A DNA stretch of 64,000 nt, taken from assembly GCF_009720745.1 (NCBI RefSeq), contig NZ_WNKX01000009.1:1-64000 (forward strand), read 5' to 3'. Positions 1 through 9,300 of the stretch are shown here, piece after piece (within the stretch, counting starts at the first letter, position 1; every line of letters starts with the position of its first letter). A model generated the notes under the pieces. It worked only from the letters and a program-made list of their open reading frames with translations, did no database searches and was not told the DNA's origin. Origin of the DNA: Massilia eburnea. Lineage in GTDB: Bacteria > Pseudomonadota > Gammaproteobacteria > Burkholderiales > Burkholderiaceae_D. A program made the position numbers and the translations under genes.

Positions 1-792
1 TGCGGCGGTGCGTGCGGCTGCTGCGGCCAGGCGTGCGCCGGCGGCGGCCTGCATGTCGTGCAGCTCGCTGTCGACATCGGCCGCGTCGCGGGTGCGCAGC
101 AGGGCGGCGCGCGCCTGTTCATGGCGGCCGCGCTGTACCAGCCAGCGCGGCGATTCGGCCAGCAGCAGGCTGCCGAAAGTGAACACCAGGCCGGGGGTCA
201 GGCACATCCAGAAAATGCTGCGCCAGGCGTGGTCCTTGGCGTCGAAGACGGCGGCGGCGCGCGCGGCTTCGGGCAGGGCTTGCGCGGCTTGCGTTGCGCC
301 TTCCACGTGCTGCGCCTGCACCAGGCCGATCAGGGCCGCGGCGACCAGGCCGATGGTGAGCAGCAGCTGGAACAGGGCGGCGCCGCGGCCGCGCTTGTCG
401 GCGCGCAGGCATTCAGCCAGGTAGAGCGGCACCACGACGCCAATCAGGCCGCCGCTGATGCCTTGCAGCAGGCGTCCCAGCAGCAGCGGGGTGTAGCCGT
501 CCGACAGGGCGATGATGGGAATGCTGGCGGTGAACAGGGCGCCGGCCAGCACCATGGCCCAGCGGCGGCCGATGGCGTCGGCGATGGCGCCGGCAAACAG
601 GGACGAGAGCACGGAGCCAAGCAGCACGGCGGCGACGATGAAGCTCAGTTGCTGGGCGCTCAGCTTCCAGGCGGCGGAGGCAGTCGATTCGAGGTAAGGC
701 AGGGCGCCGGCAATGATGCCGACGTCGATCCCGTAAAGCAGGCCGCCCATCCCGGCGATAAACAGTAAGTAGCGCATGGATAAGGCCTGCAT
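1..792 (-). CDS. Sugar-porter MFS permease, probable GalNAc uptake (partial, cut by left edge)
   Basis: The first 264 codons of a major facilitator superfamily protein are visible; the C-terminal part lies outside the window. The N-terminus reads as transmembrane helix 1 with the sugar-porter signature GGLLYGIDVGIIAGALPY, followed by the loop motif GAIADAIGRRWA and, before the mid-protein, ESPRWLVQRGR, the family motif after helix 6. An AGGAG lies just upstream of the ATG at 792. It is the last visible gene of the leftward GalNAc operon, 16 bp after the deacetylase, so it most likely carries GalNAc (or a short GalNAc glycan) across the inner membrane, the role called AgaP in other Proteobacteria. 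Substrate is inferred from context only. Confidence 0.85.
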   Translation of the reverse strand, partial: MQALSMRYLLFIAGMGGLLYGIDVGIIAGALPYLESTASAAWKLSAQQLSFIVAAVLLGSVLSSLFAGAIADAIGRRWAMVLAGALFTASIPIIALSDGYTPLLLGRLLQGISGGLIGVVVPLYLAECLRADKRGRGAALFQLLLTIGLVAAALIGLVQAQHVEGATQAAQALPEAARAAAVFDAKDHAWRSIFWMCLTPGLVFTFGSLLLAESPRWLVQRGRHEQARAALLRTRDAADVDSELHDMQAAAGARLAAAAARTAA

Positions 793-808
793 TGGATCTC
801 CTTGATTA

Positions 809-1894
809 TTATGAGAGTGGAACCGGCTCGCCTTCGACGAAGACAGCCACGGGGTGTAACGATTTATCCAGAACGACGATGTCGGCCCATGCGCCGAGCG
901 CCAGGCGGCCGCGCTGCGACTCGCCCAGGTAGTCGGCAGGGAACAGCGACAGGCGCTGCGACGCTTCGGCGAGGTCCATGCCGAGGCCGACGAAGTTGCG
1001 CAGGGCCTGGTCCATGGTCAGCACCGAACCTGCCAGCGAGCCGGTGGCCAGGCGCACGCAGCCCATGCACTTGAATACGCGCTGGGTGCCGAGCGCGTAT
1101 TCGCCGTCCGGCATGCCGGTGGCCGAGGTGGCGTCCGTTACGCCGTACAGGCGCGGGATGGCGCGCAGCGCGGCGCGCATGGCGCCCGGATGCACATGCA
1201 GCAGGTCGGGGATGATCTCGGCGTATTCGGCGTGCGCCATGGCCACATCCACCATGCCCGGCTCCTTGTGGCTCATGCCGCTCATGCCGTTGAACAGGTG
1301 GGTGAAGCCGGCGGCGCCGGCGCGCATGGCGGCCACGCCGTCATCGTAGCTGCCGGCGCTGTGGCCGATCTGGACGCGGATGCCCATGTCCTTCAGGTGC
1401 GGTATCAGTTCCAGGTGGCCGGTCACTTCGGGAGCCATGGTCAGCACGCGGATCGGGGCAATGGCGTGATAGCTTTCCACCAGGGCGCGGCTGCCGGTCA
1501 CCACGTCGGGCGGCTGTGCACCCAGGCGGCGGCGGTTCAGGAATGGCCCTTCCAGGTGCACGCCCAGCATGCGCGCGCCGTGCTGTGGACGGTGGGCGAT
1601 GACGCCGGCCAGGCCTTGCAGGGCGTGGCGGATCGAATCTTCCTTGGCGGTCAGCGTGGTGCCGAGCAGCGCGGTCGTGCCATGGCGGGCGTGGCTGCGC
1701 GCCACCACGGCGCCGGCCTCGCCGCCTTCCATGATGTCGACGCCGGAGGCGCCGTGCACGTGCAGGTCGACGAAACCGGGGATGATGGTCAGGCCTTCAC
1801 CGGACGGTCCTTCGGTGATGCTGGTGATGCGCTGGTCAAAGGCAATGCTGCCGTTGATCCAGCCGCCGGGTGTGAAGATACGGCCTTGCAGCAT
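809..1894 (-). CDS. agaA: N-acetylgalactosamine-6-phosphate deacetylase (NagA/AgaA family)
   Basis: A 361-residue amidohydrolase of the NagA family that removes acetate from an N-acetylhexosamine-6-phosphate in the cytoplasm. Metal and catalytic positions are visible: HVH at 45-47, E115 in HLEGPFL, H178 in QIGHSAG, H199 in THLFNGM and the catalytic D254 in VTDATSATGMP. The ATG at 1894 lies 2 bp after the agaR stop, with GGAG in the end of agaR serving as ribosome site, so the two are coupled. NagA and AgaA enzymes cannot be told apart by motif; the neighbours (AgaS, AgaZ, AgaR) point to GalNAc-6-P. The open frame runs far upstream through agaR, but that is a GC-rich artefact. Confidence 0.9.
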   Translation of the reverse strand: MLQGRIFTPGGWINGSIAFDQRITSITEGPSGEGLTIIPGFVDLHVHGASGVDIMEGGEAGAVVARSHARHGTTALLGTTLTAKEDSIRHALQGLAGVIAHRPQHGARMLGVHLEGPFLNRRRLGAQPPDVVTGSRALVESYHAIAPIRVLTMAPEVTGHLELIPHLKDMGIRVQIGHSAGSYDDGVAAMRAGAAGFTHLFNGMSGMSHKEPGMVDVAMAHAEYAEIIPDLLHVHPGAMRAALRAIPRLYGVTDATSATGMPDGEYALGTQRVFKCMGCVRLATGSLAGSVLTMDQALRNFVGLGMDLAEASQRLSLFPADYLGESQRGRLALGAWADIVVLDKSLHPVAVFVEGEPVPLS

Positions 1895-1896
1895 TC

Positions 1897-2664
1897 TTAC
1901 TCCGCGATGATGACTTCGATACCGCGCTTTTCCAGCCCGTCGCGGTACTCGGCGCTGATGCTGGCGTCGGTGATCACGGTGTGCACGCGGTCCAGCTGCA
2001 CGATGCGGTGCAGCGACACGCGGCCAAACTTGGAGGCGTCGGTCAGTACCACCACTTTCTTGGCGCGTTCCACCATCTTGTGGTTCAGGTTCGCTTCCGC
2101 TTCGTGGTGGGTGGTGATGCCGAACTGCAGGTCGAAACCGTCGACGCCCAGGAACAGGGTGTCGAAGTTGTAGGCCGACAGGCAGGCTTCGGCCTGCGCG
2201 CCTTGCAGCGACAGCGACTGCTTGCGCAGGCGGCCGCCGGTCAGGATCAGGTCCACGCCTGGCGCATCGGCCAGTTCCCAGGCGATGTTCAGGCCATTGG
2301 TCAGCACCGTGATGTCGCCGGCTTCGCGCAGGTGGCGCGCCAGGTAGATGGTGGTGGTACCGGAGTCGATGATGATGTTGTCGCCCGGCTGCACCATGCG
2401 CGCGGCCAGCAGGCCGATTTGCTCTTTCTGCGCCTGGTTCAGGGAATCCTTCTGGCGGATGGTGTGTTCGGTGGGCGGGGTGCGCGCCAGCAGGGCGCCG
2501 CCGTGGCTGCGCTGCACCAGGCCTTGCGATTCGAGCACACTCAGGTCGCTGCGGATGGTGACGGCGGACACGCCGAGCTTTTCCACCAGGTCGGATACCT
2601 GGACCGAACCATGTTGTACGATCGCCTGCAGGATGGTTTCGCGGCGCTGGCTGGTATTTCGCAT
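1897..2664 (-). CDS. agaR: DeoR/GlpR-family transcriptional repressor AgaR
   Basis: A 255-residue DeoR-family regulator. The N-terminal winged helix-turn-helix covers about residues 5-57 (RRETILQAIVQHGSVQVSDL, then TIRSDLSVLESQGLV), followed by the sugar-phosphate sensing DeoRC domain with IIDSGTTTIYLARHL and LTGGRLRKQSLSLQG. DeoR regulators bind a phosphosugar of the pathway they control. Its place inside the operon, between agaZ (33 bp upstream) and agaA (2 bp downstream), suggests it controls this operon and the divergent glycosidase operon through the CGAAA repeats at 6156-6319. In enterobacteria AgaR sites contain repeated GAAA/TTTC units, which fits. Confidence 0.87.
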   Translation of the reverse strand: MRNTSQRRETILQAIVQHGSVQVSDLVEKLGVSAVTIRSDLSVLESQGLVQRSHGGALLARTPPTEHTIRQKDSLNQAQKEQIGLLAARMVQPGDNIIIDSGTTTIYLARHLREAGDITVLTNGLNIAWELADAPGVDLILTGGRLRKQSLSLQGAQAEACLSAYNFDTLFLGVDGFDLQFGITTHHEAEANLNHKMVERAKKVVVLTDASKFGRVSLHRIVQLDRVHTVITDASISAEYRDGLEKRGIEVIIAE

Positions 2665-2697
2665 ATCTTCTGACGAGGTAATTCGAAAACGTCGAGC

Positions 2698-4002
2698 TTA
2701 ACAGATGACGGCGCTGTTGGCGCTGCAGGCCCGCGCATATTGGCCCAAAAGCTGGCCAATCTTGTGCTCCACCAGAGCCTGCGGCTCGGCGGCCAGGTCG
2801 CCCTGCAGCACGGCGAGGAATTGCTGCGGCAGGTATTGGCTCAATAATGGCAGGGGGATGCTGCGACCGGCCAGGTTGGCAAACAGGCGGCTGACGGCGG
2901 CCGCGACTTCCGGTTCGCCCCAGTAGTAGCGGCAGCGGTCGGACAGTCCGTAGCGGCGCATCAGGCGCTGTTCTTGCGGGCTGCCCTGGTAGTGTTTCTG
3001 CCAGTGCTTTGGCTTGGCCAGCATGGCTTCGTCCAGCACATCCATCAGGCGCGAAGCGCTTTCCTTTCCGAGCAGGGCCTCTTCGATCAGGCACAGCGCC
3101 ATGAGGCCTTCACGCAGGGCGAAGGTGGCGGCGGGGCCTACCTTGAGGATGGCGTAGTGGTCGCGCACCATGTCGTGCAGGCCCGATTCGCGCTGGTAGT
3201 CGGTGGAGTGGGCTTCGAACACCAGGCCTGGCTGGCCCGCGACGAAGGCGGACAGTTCGGCGGCGGCAGCGGCATTGTAGTGCTGCACATTCGACTGGTC
3301 GAAGTCGACGCCGGGCTGCACCACCATGGCGATGACGCGCTGCCATGCATCGTGCAGGCCGGCGCCGGCAAAGGCGCGGCGGTGTACTTCCAGCGTGCGG
3401 GCGGCCGCTTGCGGCGCGGTGACGGCCAGCGCCTGCTCCAGCGAGGCTTCGCCGCCCGGCACCGGCACTTCGGTGCCGATCACGTAGACCGGCGGCGGCA
3501 GGCCGGCGCGCGCTGCCGATTGTTCGGCGATGGCGGCCAGGCGCACTGCGCGTTCAGCCACGGTTTCATCACTCAGGACCGGTGCATCGTCGGCGCAGCG
3601 CATGCTGCAATCGAGGTGAATTTTGTGGAAGCCGGCGGAGGCGTAGGCATCGATCAGCACTTCAGCGTGCGCCATGGCGGTGGCGGCGTCCTGCGATTGC
3701 CAGGCGTTCGGGCCCAGGTGGTCGCCGCCCAGCACCAATCGTTCGGAGGGAAAGCCCTGCTCCTGCGCCAGGCGATGCACGTAGTCGCGGAATTCGGCCG
3801 GCTTCATGCCGGTGTAGCCGCCGAACTGGTCCACCTGGTTGGAGGTGGCTTCCACCAGCAGGGGCGTGCCATATTGCGCGGCCACCTTGAGCGCGGCGCG
3901 CAGCACGGTGGGGTGGCTGCAGCATACGCTGTACAAGCCGACCTTTTCACCGCGGCGGTGCGCCTTGACGATTTGCAGGACGGGAGATTCGGAAGCGGTC
4001 AT
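2698..4002 (-). CDS. agaZ: AgaZ/GatZ/KbaZ-family protein (tagatose-phosphate step)
   Basis: A 434-residue member of the D-tagatose-bisphosphate aldolase non-catalytic subunit family (GatZ/KbaZ/AgaZ), full length for the family. Recognisable blocks are VEATSNQVDQFGGYTGM near residue 50, LGGDHLGPNAWQ near 92, HLDCSMRC near 128 and VYVIGTEVPVPGG near 172. In E. coli the Z protein supports the class II aldolase Y; comparative genomics of other Proteobacteria instead proposed that AgaZ is a tagatose-6-phosphate kinase. No aldolase Y gene is in this window. The start overlaps the kinase stop by 4 bp (ATGA), so translation is coupled. Confidence 0.88.
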   Translation of the reverse strand: MTASESPVLQIVKAHRRGEKVGLYSVCCSHPTVLRAALKVAAQYGTPLLVEATSNQVDQFGGYTGMKPAEFRDYVHRLAQEQGFPSERLVLGGDHLGPNAWQSQDAATAMAHAEVLIDAYASAGFHKIHLDCSMRCADDAPVLSDETVAERAVRLAAIAEQSAARAGLPPPVYVIGTEVPVPGGEASLEQALAVTAPQAAARTLEVHRRAFAGAGLHDAWQRVIAMVVQPGVDFDQSNVQHYNAAAAAELSAFVAGQPGLVFEAHSTDYQRESGLHDMVRDHYAILKVGPAATFALREGLMALCLIEEALLGKESASRLMDVLDEAMLAKPKHWQKHYQGSPQEQRLMRRYGLSDRCRYYWGEPEVAAAVSRLFANLAGRSIPLPLLSQYLPQQFLAVLQGDLAAEPQALVEHKIGQLLGQYARACSANSAVIC

Positions 4003-4985
4003 ATCGATTGTTTCGTTTGTTGGCGGGCCAGCAGGGCGGCCCCGCGCGCGCCGCCGGCATCGCCGAAGCGCGGCGGCAGCACAGGCGGCGTATGCACGCC
4101 GCGGAACAGGTGGCGGCGCATGGCGGCCGGCAGTTGCTGGTAAAGGTGGTCCAGCTTGGACAGGCCGCCACCCAGCACAATGGCATGCGGATCGTAGGCC
4201 AGCACCAGGCCCGCCATGGCGTGGCCCAGCAGGTCGAGGTGGATGGCCAGTGCTTGCGCGGCCAGCGCGTCGCCGCTGTTGGCGCGCGCTACGATGGTAA
4301 GCGGCTCGGCGCCGTCACCGCCGATGTGGGCGTGCAGTGTCGACAGGCCAGGGCCTGAGACGTAGCGCTCCATGCAGCCTTTCTTGCCGCATGGGCAGTC
4401 CAGCACCGGCAATTGGTATTGCTCCAGCAGCGGCGCAGGCACGGTCCAGTGGCCCCATTCGCCGGCGATGGCGTTGAAGCCGCGCAGCAGGCGGCCATCG
4501 ACGCAATAGCCGCCGCCGGCGCCGGTGCCGATGATGGCGCCGAACATGCTGGGCAGGCCGGCTGCTGCGCCGCCTTGCGCTTCCGACAGGGCGAAGCACT
4601 GGCAGTCGTTGCCGATGATGACGGGACGCTGCAGGGCTTCCTGCAAAGCGGCGGCGACATTGAGGTCGTTCAGCGCCGGGACGTTGGAACTGATCTGGCG
4701 GCCAGTCGCGCTGTCGATAACACCCGGGAGGCCGATGCCGACCGGCGCTGGCGGCGCGGCCGTTTCCGTGCCGGCGGCAACGGGGCGCGCGGGCAGCGCC
4801 GCGTCCCCGCGCGACACGAGCGCCACAACGGCGCTCACGAATTCCTTAAAGTCGGTACCTGGCGTTGGGACACGCTCACGGAAAACTTCCTGCAACTCGC
4901 CGCCGGCATCGATCCACGACACCAGTTCAATCTTGGTGCCGCCGATGTCGATGCCGTGGTAGGCGCGTTGCTCAGAATTGGTCAT
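3999..4985 (-). CDS. agaK: ROK-family sugar kinase, probable N-acetylgalactosamine kinase
   Basis: A 328-residue ROK kinase that would phosphorylate GalNAc at C6 after uptake by a non-PTS permease. It shows the N-terminal phosphate loop GIDIGGTKIELV, the catalytic stretch IGNDCQCFALSE, GAIIGTGAGGGYCVDG, the conserved GEWGHW and the ROK zinc site CPCGKKGCMERYVSGPGL. The ATG at 4985 was chosen because it immediately precedes the conserved N-terminus; the frame is open for 33 more codons inside agaS but those carry no conserved sequence. It overlaps agaS by 14 bp and agaZ by 4 bp, a tightly packed operon. A kinase plus MFS permease replaces the PTS route of E. coli. Confidence 0.88.
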   Translation of the reverse strand: MTNSEQRAYHGIDIGGTKIELVSWIDAGGELQEVFRERVPTPGTDFKEFVSAVVALVSRGDAALPARPVAAGTETAAPPAPVGIGLPGVIDSATGRQISSNVPALNDLNVAAALQEALQRPVIIGNDCQCFALSEAQGGAAAGLPSMFGAIIGTGAGGGYCVDGRLLRGFNAIAGEWGHWTVPAPLLEQYQLPVLDCPCGKKGCMERYVSGPGLSTLHAHIGGDGAEPLTIVARANSGDALAAQALAIHLDLLGHAMAGLVLAYDPHAIVLGGGLSKLDHLYQQLPAAMRRHLFRGVHTPPVLPPRFGDAGGARGAALLARQQTKQSI

Positions 4986-6108
4986 GACGGTAGATGGTAA
5001 CGCCTTGCACCACACGGTTGACGGTGCCGTCGGCGAAAGGATTGTCCGGGGCCAGGCCGAGAACAGCCGACTGGTGCAGCGCATATTGCTGCGCCATCAG
5101 CAGCCATAATGGCGCCAGCCAGGCGTCTGGCAAGGCGGGCGCTTCCACGGTGATGTCGGCATCGGCGCCAACGGTGACGACGCTGCCGGCCACGCCGTCG
5201 CGCCGCAGTTCTTGCAGCAAGTCTTCTTCATAGCGGTGCGACAGGGCTTTGCTGCTGCGGAAGACCACCACCAGCGACTCTTTATTCAACGCCGACTTGG
5301 GACCATGGCGGAACCCGAGCGCGGTGTTCGACATGGCGAGCACGCGGCCGCCGGTCAGCTCCAGGATCTTCAGCGCCGACTCCTTGGCCAGCGCTTCGAG
5401 CGGACCGCTGCCCAGGTAAACCACGCGCTGCACCGGCTTTGCGGCCAGCGCGGCAACCGGAGCGGCCCAGTCGCGCAGGGCAGCATCGCCGGCCTGCGCC
5501 AACGCGGCCAGGCGCTCCTGCCATTCACCGCGGCCCAGCGTGCACAAGGCTGCCAGCAGCATGCAGGTGAAGCTGCTGGTCATGGCGAAGCCGCGGTCGC
5601 AGCTGGCGGCAGGCATCAGCAGGTTGAAGGTGCGCGCATCGGTATCGCCCTGGCGCGCCAGCTGGCCTTGCGCATTGCAGGTGATGTTCAGGAAGCGCGC
5701 ATCGGCCACCAGCTCGCGCACCAGTTCAACGGCGGCCAGGCTTTCCGGGCTGCTGCCGCTGCGGGCGAAAGAGACCAGCAGCGTCGGCGCATCCTGTTCA
5801 AGATACAGCTCGGGGTGGGTCAACAGGCTGGTGGTCGCCACTGCGCGCACTTGCGCGGGCCAGGCAGCATTCAATTCATCGGCGACGATCTCGCCCACGT
5901 AGCAGGAGCTGCCGGCGCCGGTCAGGATCACGCGCTGCTGTGGATTGTGCAGGCAGCCGCCGAGGAAGGCGGCAACATCGGCGGCGCGGCTTTGCAGGCT
6001 GGCGCCCAGTTCGCGCCACAGGGCCGGCTGCTGCGCAATCTCTTCTGCGGTATCCAGGCCGCGAATGTCGCGCCAGGCTTGTTGGTCACGCTGGAGGAGC
6101 TTAGTCAT
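4972..6108 (-). CDS. agaS: AgaS-type SIS-domain galactosamine-6-phosphate deaminase/isomerase
   Basis: A 378-residue protein with two SIS sugar-isomerase domains. The first has LTGAGSSCYVGEIVADEL (about residues 61-78) and SFARSGSSPESLA; the second has VVYLGSGPLEALAKESALKI and ALGFRHGPKSAL. Members named AgaS convert galactosamine-6-phosphate to tagatose-6-phosphate with release of ammonia; glutamine-dependent GlmS homologues have an extra N-terminal amidotransferase domain, which is absent here. It is the first gene of the leftward operon. No good Shine-Dalgarno is seen before the ATG at 6108. It faces the GH31 gene across the presumed AgaR control region. Confidence 0.88.
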   Translation of the reverse strand: MTKLLQRDQQAWRDIRGLDTAEEIAQQPALWRELGASLQSRAADVAAFLGGCLHNPQQRVILTGAGSSCYVGEIVADELNAAWPAQVRAVATTSLLTHPELYLEQDAPTLLVSFARSGSSPESLAAVELVRELVADARFLNITCNAQGQLARQGDTDARTFNLLMPAASCDRGFAMTSSFTCMLLAALCTLGRGEWQERLAALAQAGDAALRDWAAPVAALAAKPVQRVVYLGSGPLEALAKESALKILELTGGRVLAMSNTALGFRHGPKSALNKESLVVVFRSSKALSHRYEEDLLQELRRDGVAGSVVTVGADADITVEAPALPDAWLAPLWLLMAQQYALHQSAVLGLAPDNPFADGTVNRVVQGVTIYRHDQF

Positions 6109-6137
6109 CGAAAAAAGAAAAGTTATAAGTTAGGCGA

Positions 6138-6166
6138 AGCATAAATAACATATTTCGAAAAGTCAA
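6138..6166 (-). promoter_or_regulatory. Candidate sigma70 promoter of the aga operon
   Basis: On the minus strand TTGACT (6166-6161) and TATGCT (6143-6138) are separated by 17 bp and would start transcription about 23 nt before the agaS ATG. The -35 hexamer lies inside the cluster of CGAAA boxes, which suits repression. The -10 is only a 4 of 6 match. Confidence 0.4.
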
Positions 6167-6186
6167 ATACGAAAGTTAAACGAAAG
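6156..6186. promoter_or_regulatory. Candidate AgaR operator, cluster A (three CGAAA boxes)
   Basis: CGAAA at 6156-6160, CGAAAG at 6170-6175 and CGAAAG at 6181-6186, in the same orientation, with AAA runs between them. Repeated GAAA units at helical spacing are the known style of AgaR sites in enterobacteria. The cluster covers the proposed aga promoter. Confidence 0.55.
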
Positions 6187-6266
6187 AATTGGGGATGGCC
6201 GGCTCTCGCCGGAAGGCCCGCCCATGGGCGCTTTTTTGTCCACAACGTTGCGAATGCGCTACTAAG

Positions 6267-6319
6267 CGAAAGATATTGCGCCGCAATAAGGGTTAATACG
6301 AAAGAAAAATATTCGAAAA
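6267..6319. promoter_or_regulatory. Candidate AgaR operator, cluster B
   Basis: CGAAAG at 6267-6272, CGAAAG at 6299-6304 and CGAAAA at 6314-6319, all in the same orientation as cluster A; pyrimidine-rich CTTTC units at about 6335-6350 may be inverted copies. The cluster lies upstream of the GH31 gene. Together with cluster A it accounts for most of the 279 bp between agaS and the GH31 gene. Confidence 0.5.
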
Positions 6320-6352
6320 AGCGATTGTTTTGTGCTTTCACCTTTCTTTTTG

Positions 6353-6381
6353 TTGACCTTTTTTGCTTTTATTTCTAAAGT
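6353..6381 (+). promoter_or_regulatory. Candidate promoter of the GH31 operon
   Basis: TTGACC (6353-6358), 17 bp, TAAAGT (6376-6381). The predicted transcription start would fall at about 6388, which is the A of the start codon, so the transcript may be leaderless. Confidence 0.45.
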
Positions 6382-6387
6382 AGCCCC

Positions 6388-9300
6388 ATGAAAACGAAGA
6401 TACTCACCCGCACCGCAATCGCCGCCGCCGTCCTCGCCCTGGCCACCGGCACCGCTTTCGCAGCCCCGCTGGGCAAATTGCGCAGCATCTCTGCCGCTGC
6501 ACCTGCCGTAAGCGCCGGCCCGTCATGGGACCTGGCGACCGAGTCCGGTGCGCTGGTGCGTGTCAGCCTGGTGCGCGACGACGTGCTTCGCATCTGGGCC
6601 GGCCCTAAAGGAAAGCTGACTGATGCCGGCGACAAGGCCGCCGCCATCGTCGTCGGCAAGCCGGCCGCACAGGTCGAGCATAGCGTAATCGAGCAGCCCG
6701 ACCACATCTTGCTGCGCACGGCGAAGCTGACCTTGCGCATCGACCGCAACCCGGTGCGCTTCACGCTGTACCGCGCTGGTGAAACGCAGCCGCTGTGGCG
6801 CGAAGTGCAACCGCTGGAGCTGGGTGAGAAGGCCAGCGTGCAAACCCTTTCCAGCGACAAGGCGGAGCGCTTCTTCGGAGGCGGCCAGCAGAACGGCCGT
6901 TATGAATTCAAGGGCCGCCAGCTGGACGTCTCTTACTCCGGCGGCTGGGAGGAGGGCGACCGCCCAAGCCCGGCGCCTTTCCTTATGAGCTCGCGCGGCT
7001 GGGGCATGCTGCGCAATACCTGGGCGGACGGTAGCTATGACTTGCGCCAGCAGGACCTGGTCGCGCTGCAGCACGCCGAACCGCGCTTCGACGCTTACTA
7101 CTTCGTCGGCAAGGATCTGCACGACGTGCTGGAGCGCTACACCGAATGGACCGGCCGCGCGCGCATGCTGCCGCGCTGGGCGCTGGAATACGGCGATGCC
7201 GATTGCTATAACGATGGCGACAACGTGAAGAAGCCGGGCACCGTGCCGAAAGGCTGGAGCGATGGCCCGACCGGCAAGACGCCCGATGTCGTCGACTCGG
7301 TGGCGCGCAAGTACCGCGAAAACGATATGCCGGGCGGCTGGATCCTGCCGAATGACGGCTACGGCTGCGGCTATACGAACCTGCCGGATACCGTGCAGGG
7401 CCTGGCCAAGTACGGCTTCCGCACCGGCCTGTGGACCGAGAACGGCGTCGACAAGATCAAGTGGGAAGTCGGCACCGCGGGCACCCGCGTGCAGAAGCTG
7501 GACGTGGCGTGGACCGGCAAGGGCTACCAGTTTTCGCTGGACGCCAACAAATCCGCCTACGACGGCATCCTGGAGAACTCCGACAGCCGTCCTTTCATCT
7601 GGACCGTGATGGGCTGGGCCGGCACGCAGCGCTACGCTGTCGCGTGGACCGGCGACCAGAGCGCGAGCTGGGACTACATCCGCTGGCACGTGCCAACGCT
7701 GGTGGGTTCCGGCCTGTCGGGACAGGCTTATGCCACCGGCGACGTCGATGCGATCTTCGGCGGCAGCCCGGAAACCTATACCCGCGACTTGCAGTGGAAA
7801 GCCTTCACGCCGGTACTGATGGGCATGTCCGGCTGGTCGGCCAACGAGCGCAAGCATCCATGGTGGTTCGATGAGCCATACCGCAGCATCAACCGCCGCT
7901 ACCTGAAGCTCAAGCTGCGCCTGACGCCGTACATGTACACGCTGGCGCACGAAACCGAGCAGACCGGCGCGCCGCTGGTGCGTGGCCTGATGTGGGACTA
8001 CCCCTCCGACCCGGCTGCATTCACCGAAGCGCACAAATACCAGTTCCTGCTGGGCCGCGACATGCTGGTGGCGCCGGTCTACCGCAGCCAGGCCGTGTCG
8101 CAAGGCTGGCGCAAGGCGATCCACCTGCCGCAAGGCACCTGGTTCGACTACTGGGACGGCCGCCAGGCCACCGCAGGCGCCGCTGGCCGCGACATCGACC
8201 TGCAGGTCACGCTGGACAAGCTGCCGGTCTTTGTCCGCGCCGGTGCGATCTTGCCGATGTACCCGGAAGTGCTGTACGACGGCGAGAAACCGAAGGACGT
8301 GCTGACGCTGGACCTGTACCCGCATGGTGAATCCTCCTTCACGCTGTACGAAGATGACGGCAATACCCGCCAGTACCAGAAGGGCGCCTTCAGCCAGCAG
8401 ATCCTGCGCATGAGCGAGAGCAACGGCGCCGTGAGCGTCGACATCTCACCTGTGGAAGGCAGCTATGCCAACCAGGAGCCGAAGCGTGCATATGCCCTGC
8501 GCATGCTGTCCCGCCAGGGCCCAAGCGCCGTGGACGCCGCTGGCCGCGCGCTGAAAGCCTTCGCCGACCGCGCCGCCTTCGATGCGGCTGCGGAGGGCTG
8601 GTACTACGACCAGCAAGACCGCAGCGGCACGCTGTACGTAAAGACCGTCAAGCAGGACATCCGCCAGGCGCTGCACATCGCCGTGCAGGGTGCGCAAGCC
8701 CTGGCGGCGCAGGACGGAGCATTCCCTTCGGCGCCGGAACTGGGCCGCGCACTGCCGCCGGATGCGCTGCTGGTGGTCAACCGCCCTGCTGAAGAACCAG
8801 GCCATCCGCTGGAAAATGCCTTCGACGACAAGCCGGGCACCTGGTTCCGCACCACGCGCAACCAGTCGATCCGGACCGGCGCCCACGAATGGACCATCGG
8901 CTTCACCGAACGCCGCCTGATCGACGGCATCGAGATCGCGCCGCGCAACGACGAGCACTGGCAGCATGGCCAGGTGCGCGACTATGAAATCTACATTGCC
9001 GACAGCAACGGCGAGTGGGGCAAGCCGACCTTCACCGGCCGCCTGAAATTGCAGGAGAAAACGCAGACCATCAGCTTCCCTGCCACCGCAGGCCGCCTGC
9101 TGCGTTTCCGCGTGTTGAGCACGCAGAATCCCGACGGCGAAGGCGCGGCAGCGACCGACCCGATGGTGACGGCGGCGCAGCCTGGGGCAGCGGCCAAGGC
9201 GATCAACGCCTTGCAGCCGGCGGAAGTGGGGCCGATTGCGCTGTCCACCTTCCGCATCCTGGAAGCCCGTACCACAGAAGGCGCGGAGCAGCAGAGCTTC

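Noticed and set aside
809..3094. A single 761-codon open frame on the minus strand running through agaA, agaR and part of agaZ
   Set aside because: Only the last 361 codons have NagA motifs; the upstream part overlaps convincing genes in another frame and reads as Arg/Pro-rich noise typical of GC-rich DNA.
1..6108. Reading the operon as a GlcNAc (nag) locus
   Set aside because: AgaS and AgaZ are specific to the galactosamine/tagatose route, NagB is absent, and the divergent operon has two alpha-GalNAcase-type enzymes.
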